A stretch of 64,000 nucleotides of DNA from Poriferisodalis sp965226645 (lineage in GTDB: Bacteria > Actinomycetota > Acidimicrobiia > Acidimicrobiales > Poriferisodalaceae). The translations under genes were made by a program, and so were the position numbers. The notes under the pieces were generated by a model that worked only from the letters and a program-made list of their open reading frames with translations, searched no databases and was not told where the DNA came from. The stretch lies in contig CBDDDL010000001.1 in the NCBI GenBank assembly GCA_965226645.1, forward strand, positions 186,001 through 250,000. Reading direction: 5' to 3'. Each line of letters begins with the position of its first letter. Position 1 is the stretch's first letter. This document shows positions 44,830 through 53,573 of this stretch, in pieces.

Positions 44830-45318
44830 ATGACAGGCGAAACAACGGTGGCAGAACAGCAAGAAATGGTGCTGGAGTTCCTGGACGGACTGGCGGCCGC
44901 ATTCGGCATCGAAGCGAAGGCAGCGCCTGTGGCATTCGACGATGACAGCTTCGAGGTGAATCTCGAAGGATCCAACGACATGCTCGGCCTTCTCATTGGT
45001 CCACGAGGCCGTCACGTCGTAGCGCTGCAGGAGGTTTCCAAAACGATGCTGCAGCGCCGGCTCCCCGGTGTGCCCCGGGCGCGTGTCCGGGTTGATGTCG
45101 GTGGCTATCGCCAGCGGCGTCGAGCCGCGCTCGAGGCGTACGTTCGCGAACTTGCCGAAGCCGTGCGAGAGCGCGGTACAGAGCGCGGACTTGAGCCGAT
45201 GAACGCCGCGGACCGCAAGATCGTGCACGACACAGTCAACGAGATCGAGGGCGTCGACACGACTTCTGTCGGAGAAGAACCCAGACGTCGAGTCGTTCTC
45301 GTACCAGCGTCAAGCTGA
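44830..45318 (+). CDS. jag: Jag/KhpB-type RNA-binding protein (KH and R3H domains)
   Basis: A 162-aa protein from ATG 44830 (GGAG 7 bp upstream; ATG 44824 sits too close to the SD). The KH domain has 'LLIGPRGRHVVALQEVSKTML', the GxxG loop being G-P-R-G. The R3H domain ends 'RGLEPMNAADRKIVHDTVNEI', with the Arg-x3-His signature. Many actinobacterial Jag proteins consist of only these domains, so it may be complete. Here a Jag_N gene sits 3.9 kb upstream, with two oxygenase genes between. Known homologues bind RNA and affect wall synthesis and division. Confidence 0.9.
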   Translation: MTGETTVAEQQEMVLEFLDGLAAAFGIEAKAAPVAFDDDSFEVNLEGSNDMLGLLIGPRGRHVVALQEVSKTMLQRRLPGVPRARVRVDVGGYRQRRRAALEAYVRELAEAVRERGTERGLEPMNAADRKIVHDTVNEIEGVDTTSVGEEPRRRVVLVPASS

Positions 45319-45332
45319 GAGGACGGGGCAGC

Positions 45333-45983
45333 TCAAAAGAGCGGCCGCTTCCGGATTCGCTTCCACGGTCGCGGATACTCACCGGCAACTTCTGCTGTGC
45401 GTTCGAGCACGGCGAAGCTTGGTGCCATGCCAGCCGTGCCACGGTGAACCAGACCGAGCCCGCGTAGTGGCTCCTCGGGCCATCGTGATGCGTCGGCGTC
45501 GGGCGGCTCACTGACTACCAGCCGGCCTCCGAGACGCAAGAGACCGACGGCGCATTCGGCAACTGCCGCCGGGGGACCGAAGGCACGGCTTACAACGCCA
45601 TCGTAGGCATGTCGGTGATTCTCGTGGTATGCGACATCGGCTGCGTCGCCTGATACGACGGAAATGCGAGCCGTTAGACCGAGGTCACGCACGGCTTCGC
45701 TCAGGAACTCGGTCCGGCGGTTTGATCGGTCCAGCAAGACGAGGCGGAGGCTCGGATAATCCATAGCCAGGATGAGACCCGGCACTCCCCCGCCGCTGCC
45801 GAGATCACACCAGCGCTCCCCTGCCGCGGGACTCGCCGCTCTGCCATGGGCTCGGGCGTGCTCGAGATGATCGACAAGATCTCCCGATCCCAAGAAACCG
45901 TGCTGTTGGCTGCGTCGCAGCACCTGCCGAACGGGTTCCTCGGAGGCTCCGTGGTGAGGCGGCGGCCCGTGTGATGACGCCAT
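45333..45983 (-). CDS. rsmG: 16S rRNA (guanine-N7) methyltransferase RsmG
   Basis: A 216-aa SAM methyltransferase (GidB). The SAM motif is 'WCDLGSGGGVPGLILA', followed by 'LRLVLLDRSNRRTEFL', 'VSGDAADVAY' and 'VVSRAFGPPAAVAECA', all standard for RsmG, which makes m7G527. It lies between jag and parA as in other actinobacteria, but on the opposite strand, converging with jag (14 bp) and diverging from parA. Confidence 0.93.
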   Translation of the reverse strand: MASSHGPPPHHGASEEPVRQVLRRSQQHGFLGSGDLVDHLEHARAHGRAASPAAGERWCDLGSGGGVPGLILAMDYPSLRLVLLDRSNRRTEFLSEAVRDLGLTARISVVSGDAADVAYHENHRHAYDGVVSRAFGPPAAVAECAVGLLRLGGRLVVSEPPDADASRWPEEPLRGLGLVHRGTAGMAPSFAVLERTAEVAGEYPRPWKRIRKRPLF

Positions 45984-46126
45984 TTGTCTTCAGCTCTCGT
46001 TCGTTTCGCTCGCGGGCCGCTCGGATCACAGCCTCGCTGTCGACGTTGTACTCGCGTCATGAGACGCTGACCCCTTGTTGCGCGGCCTCTCGATCGTCGA
46101 TATTGGAAAAGTCACCGTAGTTCAGA

Positions 46127-46142
46127 CGTTTCACGTGAAACA
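46127..46142. promoter_or_regulatory. parS: parS site
   Basis: CGTTTCACGTGAAACA matches the parS consensus TGTTTCACGTGAAACA at 15 of 16 positions, with a perfect 14-bp palindrome inside. It lies in the rsmG-parA intergenic region, 101 bp before the parA start, so ParB bound here could also affect parA expression. Confidence 0.93.
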
Positions 46143-46242
46143 CTGCCGTCCGCAACCGCAGGGTGTGGTACTGGAGAAGAAAGCCGTTCGACTTCGTGCT
46201 CTGACGTACCCTGAGGCAGAGATGGCACCAATCGGAGGTTGC

Positions 46243-47127
46243 ATGGGCCGAATCATCGCAGTGACGAACCAGAAGGGTGGCGTTGGCAAGACAACCACGG
46301 CCGTGAACCTGTGTGCATCGCTCGCGGATCAGGGCTACCGGACGCTCTTGGTCGACATGGATCCCCAAGGCAACGCTGCAACCGGCGCCGGCATCGATCC
46401 ACGCGCGCTCGACGTCTCGATGTACCAGGTGCTTCTGGGCGAATCCACTATTTCTGAGTGCATCAGGCCAACTCGGATCGAACGCTTCGCCGTGGCGCCC
46501 GCCCGCCTCGAAATGTCTGGAGCAGAGATCGAGCTGGTGTCGGCCTTCAGTCGCGAGTTGAAGCTTCGGCAGGCACTTCAGCCGGTCGTTGACGACTATG
46601 ACTATGTCTTCATCGATTGTCCACCGTCGCTGGGACTCTTGACGGTCAACGCACTCAGCGCCGCGACAGAAATCCTGGTTCCAGTGCAATGCGAGTACTA
46701 CGCCCTGGAAGGACTCGGACAACTACTGCACAACGTAGAGATGATCCGCGAAGGGCTGAATCCTGCCTTGGTCGTTGCCGCCATCGTTATGGTGATGTAC
46801 GACGCCCGGACCCGGCTGGCTGCAGAAGTGGTGAACGAGGTACGGAAACACTTCGGCGATCTGGTGTGTCGGATTGTCGTGCCTCGAACGGTGCGACTTT
46901 CAGAAGCGCCGAGCGTTGGTTTGCCGGTGACGGTTCATGCTCCGACGAGTCGTGGAGCTCTCGCCTACCGAGAGCTCGCGAGAGAGATTCACTCGAAGCC
47001 CACGCCGCGCAATCCCTTCGCCGGTCCGACTGGCGCCGACGCTGTTCAGGATCCGGAGGATGTGAGCAACACCGACGCTCGCACCGCCGCGGAACTCAGC
47101 GAAATAGCCGAAGGAGCACCCCAATGA
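46243..47127 (+). CDS. parA: Chromosome partitioning ATPase ParA
   Basis: Deviant Walker ATPase, 294 aa from ATG 46243 (GGAGG just upstream). Walker A 'KGGVGKTT' is at residues 11-18, 'LVDMDPQGNAATG' is the A' motif and 'YDYVFIDCPPSLGLLTVNAL' is Walker B. The last 45 residues are variable. ATG 46222 would add seven residues. It is coupled to parB by an ATGA overlap and preceded by parS. Confidence 0.96.
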   Translation: MGRIIAVTNQKGGVGKTTTAVNLCASLADQGYRTLLVDMDPQGNAATGAGIDPRALDVSMYQVLLGESTISECIRPTRIERFAVAPARLEMSGAEIELVSAFSRELKLRQALQPVVDDYDYVFIDCPPSLGLLTVNALSAATEILVPVQCEYYALEGLGQLLHNVEMIREGLNPALVVAAIVMVMYDARTRLAAEVVNEVRKHFGDLVCRIVVPRTVRLSEAPSVGLPVTVHAPTSRGALAYRELAREIHSKPTPRNPFAGPTGADAVQDPEDVSNTDARTAAELSEIAEGAPQ

Positions 47128-48047
47128 ACGTCCAACGAGGTCTCGGGCGTGGACTCGGAGCGCTCATTCCGACGGGCCGGTCTGTGTACCGAGAACTGCT
47201 GGTGACCGACGTCGAAGTCAATCCCCTGCAGCCCCGGCAACACTTCGATCCCGAGAGTCTCGCGACGCTGGCAGAGTCAATTCGCCAGATCGGTGTCTTG
47301 CAGCCGATCGTCGTCCGCGAGACCGGCATGGTGGGGCGCTACGAGATTATCGCTGGTGAGCGACGCTGGCGGGCGTCGCGACAGGCCGGCGTCGAGACGA
47401 TTCCCGCCGTCGTGCGTGCGGCTGACGATGAGTCGAGCCTGGCGCACGCGCTCATCGAGAACATCCATCGAGTCGATCTCAACCCTCTCGAGGAAGCCGC
47501 TGCCTACCGCCAGCTCATCGACGACTTTGGCGTCACTCATGACGAAATTGGTCGACGGATGGGACGGAGCCGCGCAGCGGTCACGAACGCGCTGCGTCTC
47601 TTGTCGCTGCCGGTCTCGGTGCAGCGGTATCTGATGGACGGCGAACTCAGCGCTGGCCATGCCCGAGCTCTCCTCGGCTGCAACGACCCAGGTGTGTTGG
47701 AAGATCTGGCGGATCGCGCTGTGGAAGAGGGTTGGTCGGTGCGGGCGGTGGAAGAGACCGTGCGCGCACTGGCCGCCGAGGCAGTTCAGGAAGCGGCAAC
47801 CGAGAGCGATCCACTTGACGGCCTCACCGATGGCGAGGGGGAGCCGGAGGGCTCCGGCGACGGTCCGGAGCGTTCAGCGGCAGTGCTGGAAGTAGAGACT
47901 GCGCTCGCTGCGGCACTCGCCACCGCCGTGGACGTCCAATTTGGCCGCCGCGGTGGGCAGATTGTTATCAGATTCGCCGACGTGGCGGATCTCGCACGAC
48001 TTCACGACGCCATCACGCTTAACTCTCAAGTATTACTCGAAGGTTAG
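47124..48047 (+). CDS. parB: Chromosome partitioning protein ParB
   Basis: CTP-dependent DNA clamp, 307 aa. It starts 'MNVQRGLGRGLGALIPTG', the usual ParA-activating N-terminus. The CTPase site has 'GERRWRA', followed by 'ALIENIHRVDLNPLEEA'. The central HTH reads 'HDEIGRRMGRSRAAVTNALRLLSLP'. A short acidic linker and a C-terminal dimerisation segment ending in 'LLEG' follow. Translationally coupled to parA. Confidence 0.96.
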   Translation: MNVQRGLGRGLGALIPTGRSVYRELLVTDVEVNPLQPRQHFDPESLATLAESIRQIGVLQPIVVRETGMVGRYEIIAGERRWRASRQAGVETIPAVVRAADDESSLAHALIENIHRVDLNPLEEAAAYRQLIDDFGVTHDEIGRRMGRSRAAVTNALRLLSLPVSVQRYLMDGELSAGHARALLGCNDPGVLEDLADRAVEEGWSVRAVEETVRALAAEAVQEAATESDPLDGLTDGEGEPEGSGDGPERSAAVLEVETALAAALATAVDVQFGRRGGQIVIRFADVADLARLHDAITLNSQVLLEG

Positions 48048-48283
48048 ACCACACCGGCAACGTGCTTCATGTTGCGCACGAAACAACGGTCGCGACCCGC
48101 AATCTGAACCTCAATCTGAACTTGTTGTCCACTAACTGTGGACAACCTGGGGAAAATGCGTTCCAAAAGAAACGACGCCGTGACCGTCGCGCAACATCGG
48201 CATGACTGCGCCCTGACGCGACGACGACATGATCGCCCAGGAGTCACGCGGGTTGTTGCGCGTCGAGCTAGGTCGGTCGTGAA
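48048..48283. other. parB-cwlM convergent intergenic region with DnaA boxes
   Basis: 236 bp between converging genes. It contains TTGTCCACT (48125-48133) and, 3 bp on, TGTGGACAA (48137-48145), the exact reverse of TTGTCCACA. The two form an inverted pair of DnaA boxes about 10 kb from dnaA. This could titrate or modulate DnaA. A four-mismatch parS-like sequence at 48070-48085 is probably not functional. Confidence 0.6.
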
Positions 48284-49249
48284 TCAGTTGGCGGGAAGAC
48301 CGGCAAGCAGTTCGCGCGTTGAGTCGGTGACCACGTCGGCGACCTCGCGGCTGTGCTCGAGCAAACCTTCAACCTGCTCGAATCTGCAGAGCACGGCGGG
48401 CATGGCGCTTTCTCGAAGCATCGGCAGACTCATGCCTTGTGTGGGCATCAGGCCGAACATTGGTTCGAGGCCGTCAGCGATATCGCCAGCCAGCCTCTGG
48501 CCCGCCCGGCTCACGAAGTGCCGGCCCTGGAAGTAGCTGATCGAAGGTGCCGCGGGCTTGATCTCGAAGGCGATGTATACAGCGGCGCCGAATCGGTTCA
48601 CCTGTGCCGCCTGTGCGGACCAGTCCGGATGATGCAACGTCAGTACCTCGGCCCCGTTGCGCCCGATCATGCGTCGCACCGAAGCTGTGACTGGCTCCAA
48701 ACCACCGGCTTCTCCGACGGCGATGCGTCGTCCTGCGAGCTGGTGACCGGGAGACTCGAGTCGTCGCCGCTCGGCGATGTGCGCCATGACTGCTGCATCG
48801 CCAAGCGGCCGGACGAGTCGCTGCAGGCTCGCCAGCGTGTCGTCTCCACAGACGCCATCGCCGCTCAGATCCATGTTCAACTGGAAGTCCGCGACGGCCG
48901 CGGCCGTCAAAGGGCCCCAGATGCCATCGATGCGACCCACGGCAAACCCCAGCGTGCTGAGCATGCGCTGCACATCGGCGACGTCGTCACCGCGCAGTTG
49001 AGGAGACCGCAGATACAGCAGCCGATCGCCCAGCCGTTGTCCAGCCTCAATCAGCAGCGACCAGGTCTCGGGACCGCAGATGCCGTCGATGTCGATGGAA
49101 CGCTGTTGCTGGAACGCCTTGACGGCTTCGGCAGTTGCAGAGTCGTACGTTCCGGTGACGGGGCCGGTCCAGTGGCTCGTCGCGCTCAGGCGGTGTTGCA
49201 GGTCTCGAACGTGCGGACCAGCGGCACCGATGCCGAACGGTCTGATCAG
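48284..49249 (-). CDS. cwlM: CwlM-like peptidoglycan-binding/amidase-like protein
   Basis: About 321 aa. Two peptidoglycan-binding domains are clear: 'AVKAFQQQRSIDIDGICGPETWSLL' and 'AAVADFQLNMDLSGDGVCGDDTL'. The C-terminal amidase_3-like domain is degenerate: where a zinc amidase has DxGHGG this protein has 'AVGEAGG', so the first zinc histidine is absent. In mycobacteria CwlM is a cytosolic PknB substrate controlling MurA and lipid II export; that role is inferred here from synteny (trxB-trxA-cwlM-parB). No ATG, GTG or TTG lies near the true N-terminus. The coordinate uses a CTG overlapping the trxA stop. Confidence 0.8.
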   Translation of the reverse strand: MIRPFGIGAAGPHVRDLQHRLSATSHWTGPVTGTYDSATAEAVKAFQQQRSIDIDGICGPETWSLLIEAGQRLGDRLLYLRSPQLRGDDVADVQRMLSTLGFAVGRIDGIWGPLTAAAVADFQLNMDLSGDGVCGDDTLASLQRLVRPLGDAAVMAHIAERRRLESPGHQLAGRRIAVGEAGGLEPVTASVRRMIGRNGAEVLTLHHPDWSAQAAQVNRFGAAVYIAFEIKPAAPSISYFQGRHFVSRAGQRLAGDIADGLEPMFGLMPTQGMSLPMLRESAMPAVLCRFEQVEGLLEHSREVADVVTDSTRELLAGLPAN

Positions 49250-49569
49250 AGGAATTCGCCGATCTCGTCGAGCAGTGCGCTCTTCGGCTTGGCACCCACA
49301 AGCCGTTTCGCCGGCTCGCCGTCGCGGAACATGATCAACGTTGGGATGCTCATGACCTGAAAGCGCATCGCCAGATCCGGACTCTCGTCCACGTTGACCT
49401 TGGCAATGCGGATGTTGTCCTGCTCGGCTGCGATTTCCTCGAGAATCGGAGCGATCATCTTGCACGGCCCGCACCATTCGGCCCAGAAATCAACCAGCAC
49501 CGGGCTGTCGGCACTGCCGACCGTCTCGTCAAAGGTGCTGTCGTTCAGGGTGGCAATGCCTTCGGCCAT
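49246..49569 (-). CDS. trxA: Thioredoxin
   Basis: A 107-aa classical thioredoxin with 'FWAEWCGPCKMIAPILEEIA' carrying the CGPC redox site, 'KVNVDESPDLAMRFQVMSIPTLIMF' with the cis-Pro, and 'RLVGAKPKSALLDEI'. It is reduced by the adjacent thioredoxin reductase. ATG 49569 lies 74 bp after the trxB stop on the same strand; its stop overlaps the start of the CwlM-like frame. Confidence 0.97.
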   Translation of the reverse strand: MAEGIATLNDSTFDETVGSADSPVLVDFWAEWCGPCKMIAPILEEIAAEQDNIRIAKVNVDESPDLAMRFQVMSIPTLIMFRDGEPAKRLVGAKPKSALLDEIGEFL

Positions 49570-49643
49570 AGCCGGCTCCTCATCTAGCGGTCACAGCGAG
49601 GCTAGCGCTGCATCAATGTGCTGTGGTTGAGGGGGAGCCCCGG

Positions 49644-50633
49644 CTAGTGGCCTTGGGCCTCGAGCCAGCGTTCAGCGTCGATAGCGGCTTGGCAGCCCGA
49701 CCCGGCGGCCGTGACGGCTTGACGGTAGTAGTCGTCCTGGACGTCACCGCAGGCGAACACACCTTCGATGTTGGTGCGAGCGCTGTCGGCCTTGGTGATG
49801 AGGTAGCCGTTGGGCTTGCGATCGAGCCAGTCCGCGAAGAGATCGGTGTTCGGCCGATGCCCGACGGCGACGAACAGGCCCGTGACGTCGAGGATTGACT
49901 GCGCACCCGTCAGTGTGTCGGCGAGCGTGATTCCGGTCAGCCGATCCTCGCCGAGGATCTCGACGACGCGACGGTTCCACAGGAATTCGATCCGCTCGTT
50001 GGCGAACGCGCGGTCCTGCATGATCTTCGAAGCGCGGAGCTGGTCTCGGCGGTGCACGACGTACACCTTTTGTGCAAAACGAGTGAGGAATGTGGCTTCT
50101 TCGAGCGCGCTGTCGCCGCCTCCGACCACGGCGATCTCCTGTCCCCGGAAGAAGAAACCGTCGCAAGTTGCGCACGTCGACACGCCGTGGCCGATGAGGC
50201 GCTCTTCGTTCGGCAGTCCGAGCAGCAGGCTCTGCGCTCCCGTGGACACGATCACGCTGCGGCCGTCATGGCGATCGCCGTCGACCCATACGGCGAACGG
50301 TGGTTCGCCCAGAGAGACTCGGGTTGCCTTCGAGGTGAGGAACTCGGCGCCGAATCGCTCGGCTTGGGCACGGAAGCTCTGCATCAGGTCAGGACCCATG
50401 ACACCGTCGGGAAAACCGGGATAGTTCTCAACATCGGTCGTGAGCATGAGCTGACCGCCTGGCTGGTCGCTCGTCGAGGACGGTTCACCCTCGATCACGA
50501 GCGGCGCCAGCCCGGCGCGCGCGGTGTAGATGGCGGCGGTGAGGCCAGCAGGGCCACTGCCGATGATGATGACGTTGCGAGGCCCTGTTCCGTTGCTGCT
50601 CGTCCCATTGTCGCTCGGCCCGCTGCTACTCAC
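49644..50633 (-). CDS. trxB: Thioredoxin reductase
   Basis: FAD/NADPH enzyme, 329 aa from GTG 50633. FAD motif 'IGSGPAGLTAA' is near residue 24, the redox-active 'CATCDGFFF' is central, the NADP motif 'VGGGDSALEEA' follows, and 'GVFACGDVQDDYYRQAVTAAGSG' ends the FAD domain. A polar Ser/Asn-rich leader of about 18 residues precedes the core. The start overlaps the stop of the upstream small membrane gene (GTGA), so they are coupled. Confidence 0.96.
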   Translation of the reverse strand: MSSSGPSDNGTSSNGTGPRNVIIIGSGPAGLTAAIYTARAGLAPLVIEGEPSSTSDQPGGQLMLTTDVENYPGFPDGVMGPDLMQSFRAQAERFGAEFLTSKATRVSLGEPPFAVWVDGDRHDGRSVIVSTGAQSLLLGLPNEERLIGHGVSTCATCDGFFFRGQEIAVVGGGDSALEEATFLTRFAQKVYVVHRRDQLRASKIMQDRAFANERIEFLWNRRVVEILGEDRLTGITLADTLTGAQSILDVTGLFVAVGHRPNTDLFADWLDRKPNGYLITKADSARTNIEGVFACGDVQDDYYRQAVTAAGSGCQAAIDAERWLEAQGH

Positions 50634-50980
50634 GATTCGCGTCCCTTACTCGGTCGCCGTTTGGACCATGCCCAAGCGCCGGCAAGTCCGAACACACCGC
50701 TCGCAATGAGATGGGCGGACCACACCTCGCCGGGGACAGCGATATCGAGCGCCCGAACTGCGGCGATAGATGCCAGCACGATGATGCCGACGGCTGCAGC
50801 GGCGATCGGCAGGCCATAGACGATCGCCCGCGCAGCGACGAGAAGTGGCCCGGTCGTACGGGACCGGACAGCTTCGACCGCATCTACGAATCGTGCGACG
50901 CCCGTCTCGACTGCATCGTGCGTCTCGCTGTCAGGGTCCATCGGCGCCCCGGAGCGTCGGCCGGTCCGCTTCGAGCTCAT
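50630..50980 (-). CDS. Small two-helix membrane protein
   Basis: About 116 aa from ATG 50980 (ATG 50941 is an alternative). An acidic N-terminal part contains 'VETGVARFVDAVEAVRSRTTG'. Two hydrophobic helices follow ('AARAIVYGLPIAAAAVGIIVLAS' region and 'AHLIASGVFGLAGAWAW'), then a basic tail. The family is not recognised, though small membrane proteins in this position near trxB are common in actinobacteria. It overlaps the trxB start codon. Confidence 0.55.
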   Translation of the reverse strand: MSSKRTGRRSGAPMDPDSETHDAVETGVARFVDAVEAVRSRTTGPLLVAARAIVYGLPIAAAAVGIIVLASIAAVRALDIAVPGEVWSAHLIASGVFGLAGAWAWSKRRPSKGRES

Positions 50981-51072
50981 CGGCGGGCAGCCTAGAGGCC
51001 ACGTGAACACAGCACGGCCTGGGCGGTGACGCCCGTTTGTCTCCGGCTGCGGTTCGCTGCGCTGGTGGGCCG

Positions 51073-52560
51073 CTACGGCGTCACGGCGTCGGTCCCTGCC
51101 GGCCCGGAGACGCCAATCGTCGAGGTGCTGGCATCGATTCTGGTGATCGTGACGCGGTGTCCTCCGCTCGGCAGCTCATCGCCGAGATCGGTGATCCACA
51201 CGAGGAGTGCAGCCGCGTCGACGCCGGGGAGCTCGATCGCCGTCGTGCCGATGATGTCCTCCACAACGGCGAGCGGGCTGCCCCAATCGATCAGGGTTCG
51301 GTTGCGTTCCACGGATGCGTACACCTCGAACGCCCAGCCGACGGTGGGGGAGTCGATAGCGAGCCGGGTCACGCGGTGGGTGCCGCCTCCGGCGAGCACC
51401 ACGATGAGTCCCACGCCGTCCTTCAGGCCGCCGAAATCGCGGGTGCTGTAACGCGCCGTGCTCCAGCCGGTTGTCGGGTCACCGTCATTGATGAAGATGA
51501 GACGTTCAGGGTGTTCGACGCGGTCGTCGCCGGCGGGGTCGAAGTCGGTGATCGACTCCACCGCGATCCGATCCCGATGGATCACCGTCGTCGCCGGCGC
51601 CGCCGTCGGCGGAACCGCGGTCGCGAGCTGGACGGGAACGGTGGCGCTCGGCGCGGACATCGACGTGGCTGCCGCTACGGAGGCGGCGGTCTCAGGGAAC
51701 GTCACTGGTGCGGCCTCGGGTTCGGGCGGCTGGTCGATAACGACGGCAATGCCGACGAGTGTCGCTGCAGCAGCGACGAGGACGCCGACGGGCAGCAGCC
51801 ATTGACGCTCGGCTTGCCACACCGACCTGCGGTCATCAGGTCCCGGATGTTCCGGCGGGAGATCGTCGACGACGGCTCGCAGAGCGAGCAGCATCGAAAG
51901 CACGTCAGGCCAGGCATCGGCGGGGTCGATCGTCCGTTGCAGCACCGGGACCAGCGCATCGGGAATCAACCGGTCCAGCTCCCAGCCGCCGTCGGGCCGC
52001 GGCAGTGGTGCGGCTCCCACGATGAGTCGATGAACGAGCACCGCCAGCGCGACCAGATCGGCACGCCGGGTGGCGGGAATGGTGACGGCGTCATCGGTGG
52101 GCGGACCGTTGAGAATGACCCAGCCGACTTCTCCGCGCCATCCGATGTTGTCTGCTTCGACCCCGCCATGGGCGAACCCTGCGCTGTGCAGGGCCGCCAA
52201 GGCCTCGGTCACGGCGATCGCGACCCGGACCGCTTCGGCTGAGGCGAGGCGCCTGGGCTCGCCATTCGGCGCGGTTACCTCCTCCGCGAGCGTGCGTGTT
52301 GGCAATTGCTCAGTGACGATCGCGAAGTAGCCGACCTCGTCGTAGGTGTCCAGGATGTGCAGCAAGCCATGGTGTTCGAGGCGCGCCAAGGCCTTCGCTT
52401 GTAAACGGAGACGGTGCCCGATCTCGCTGGCGGCGTCGGCGCGGCGGATGGTGACGGGCCGATCGAGCCGTTGATCGATGCCGGCCCACGTCTCGACGGC
52501 GCCTGGCTGGAGCAGTTCCCGCCGTTGGTATCGGTCGGCCGGAATGGTGGTTTCCGACAT
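51073..52560 (-). CDS. Membrane pseudokinase with discoidin-like extracytoplasmic domain
   Basis: A 495-aa protein. Residues 1-245 have a protein-kinase fold without catalytic residues: the VAVK lysine is Arg ('RPVTIRR'), HRD is 'HGG' and DFG is 'LNG'. One transmembrane helix lies at about residues 250-270 ('WLLPVGVLVAAAATLVGIAVV'). The external part, after a Pro/Ala/Thr linker, looks like a discoidin-type beta-sandwich ('GDPTTGWSTARYST' to the end). In M. tuberculosis this kind of pseudokinase is fused to the C-terminus of MviN/MurJ and docks FhaA. Here it is a separate gene, with degV between it and murJ. Confidence 0.8.
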   Translation of the reverse strand: MSETTIPADRYQRRELLQPGAVETWAGIDQRLDRPVTIRRADAASEIGHRLRLQAKALARLEHHGLLHILDTYDEVGYFAIVTEQLPTRTLAEEVTAPNGEPRRLASAEAVRVAIAVTEALAALHSAGFAHGGVEADNIGWRGEVGWVILNGPPTDDAVTIPATRRADLVALAVLVHRLIVGAAPLPRPDGGWELDRLIPDALVPVLQRTIDPADAWPDVLSMLLALRAVVDDLPPEHPGPDDRRSVWQAERQWLLPVGVLVAAAATLVGIAVVIDQPPEPEAAPVTFPETAASVAAATSMSAPSATVPVQLATAVPPTAAPATTVIHRDRIAVESITDFDPAGDDRVEHPERLIFINDGDPTTGWSTARYSTRDFGGLKDGVGLIVVLAGGGTHRVTRLAIDSPTVGWAFEVYASVERNRTLIDWGSPLAVVEDIIGTTAIELPGVDAAALLVWITDLGDELPSGGHRVTITRIDASTSTIGVSGPAGTDAVTP

Positions 52561-52608
52561 CAGCGTGCGATTGTGGTGGCGTGGCGGTCGAGCAGCGAGT
52601 GCGACGGG

Positions 52609-53493
52609 TTACTTCTGCGTCTCGGCCGTCGCTGAGCCCGCGAAACCGCGCTCGGTGAACACGACGCCAATCGTCCCGGCCCCAGCGTGCGCACCGACGA
52701 CTGGCCCGATCAGCGAGACCATGGGCTCGGAATCGACGAGCGGAGCAATGCGTTCCACGAAGTCGTCGACATCGCTGCAGTCAGCGTGCATCACAGCGAT
52801 GCGCTCGATGCTGTCGGCGGCGTCGGCGACGAGGTTGACGAGGTGGGCCAACGCACGGGAGCGCGTGCGCTGCTTGCCGGCGGGCACCACGGCGCCGTCG
52901 GTGACGGTGATCAGCGGCTTGATGGACAGCACGGATCCCAGCAGAGACTGCGCAGCGCCGATACGGCCGCCCTTGCGCAGGTTCTCCAGTGTGTCGAGCG
53001 CTGCGTGGACCTGGGTACGAGCAGCGGCGTCACGCACGGCAGTGACGATGTCGGCAGCTCGCGCTCCCGCCGCAGCGCGCTCTGCCGCATCGATGACGAG
53101 CAAACCCAGACCCGCGCTCACCGATCGGCTGTCCACAACGTGGCAATCGATCTCGTCGCCGATCGCCGACACCGCCTGTTGCGCCGCCTCGATGGTGGCG
53201 GAGAGGTCGCCGCTCAGCGTGATGACGACCGCTTCGGTCGCGCCGGCACCAGCAGCCTGGCGGTATGCCTCGACGAACGCGCCGGGCGCGGGGGCGGCAG
53301 TGGTTGGGAGTTCGTCGCTCGTGCGGCAGCGCTCCCAGAATTCCGCGGTGCTCAGCTCGACTCGGTCAACGAAGGTGCTCGTGCCGAAGCGAATCTCCAG
53401 CGGCACGATCGTGATCGGCAGATCCGCGACCAATTCGTCGCTCAGATCACAGGAACTGTCGGTGATGATGTGCACGGTTGGGTGCGCTGTCAC
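52609..53493 (-). CDS. DegV family fatty acid-binding protein
   Basis: A 294-aa protein from GTG 53493 with a strong SD (AAGGAGGTG). It begins 'PTVHIITDSSCDLSDELV', the DegV signature with its lipid-binding Ser/Cys region, continues 'TIVPLEIRFG', 'LSGDLSATIEAAQQA' and 'VVDSRSVSAGLGLLV', and has a C-terminal 'LIGPVVGAHAGAGTIGVVF'. DegV (FakB-like) proteins bind fatty acids for FakA-type kinases. No fakA is visible here. Confidence 0.9.
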   Translation of the reverse strand: MTAHPTVHIITDSSCDLSDELVADLPITIVPLEIRFGTSTFVDRVELSTAEFWERCRTSDELPTTAAPAPGAFVEAYRQAAGAGATEAVVITLSGDLSATIEAAQQAVSAIGDEIDCHVVDSRSVSAGLGLLVIDAAERAAAGARAADIVTAVRDAAARTQVHAALDTLENLRKGGRIGAAQSLLGSVLSIKPLITVTDGAVVPAGKQRTRSRALAHLVNLVADAADSIERIAVMHADCSDVDDFVERIAPLVDSEPMVSLIGPVVGAHAGAGTIGVVFTERGFAGSATAETQK

Positions 53494-53573
53494 GGCCCCG
53501 CACCTCCTTCGTCGTGGTCGGCGTCATGAGAACCGCGCCACCTCGAATCGTCCAGTCCACTCAATGGTGCCCG

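Noticed and set aside
48070..48085. parS-like TGTTGCGCACGAAACA
   Set aside because: Four mismatches to the 16-bp consensus, including the central palindrome.
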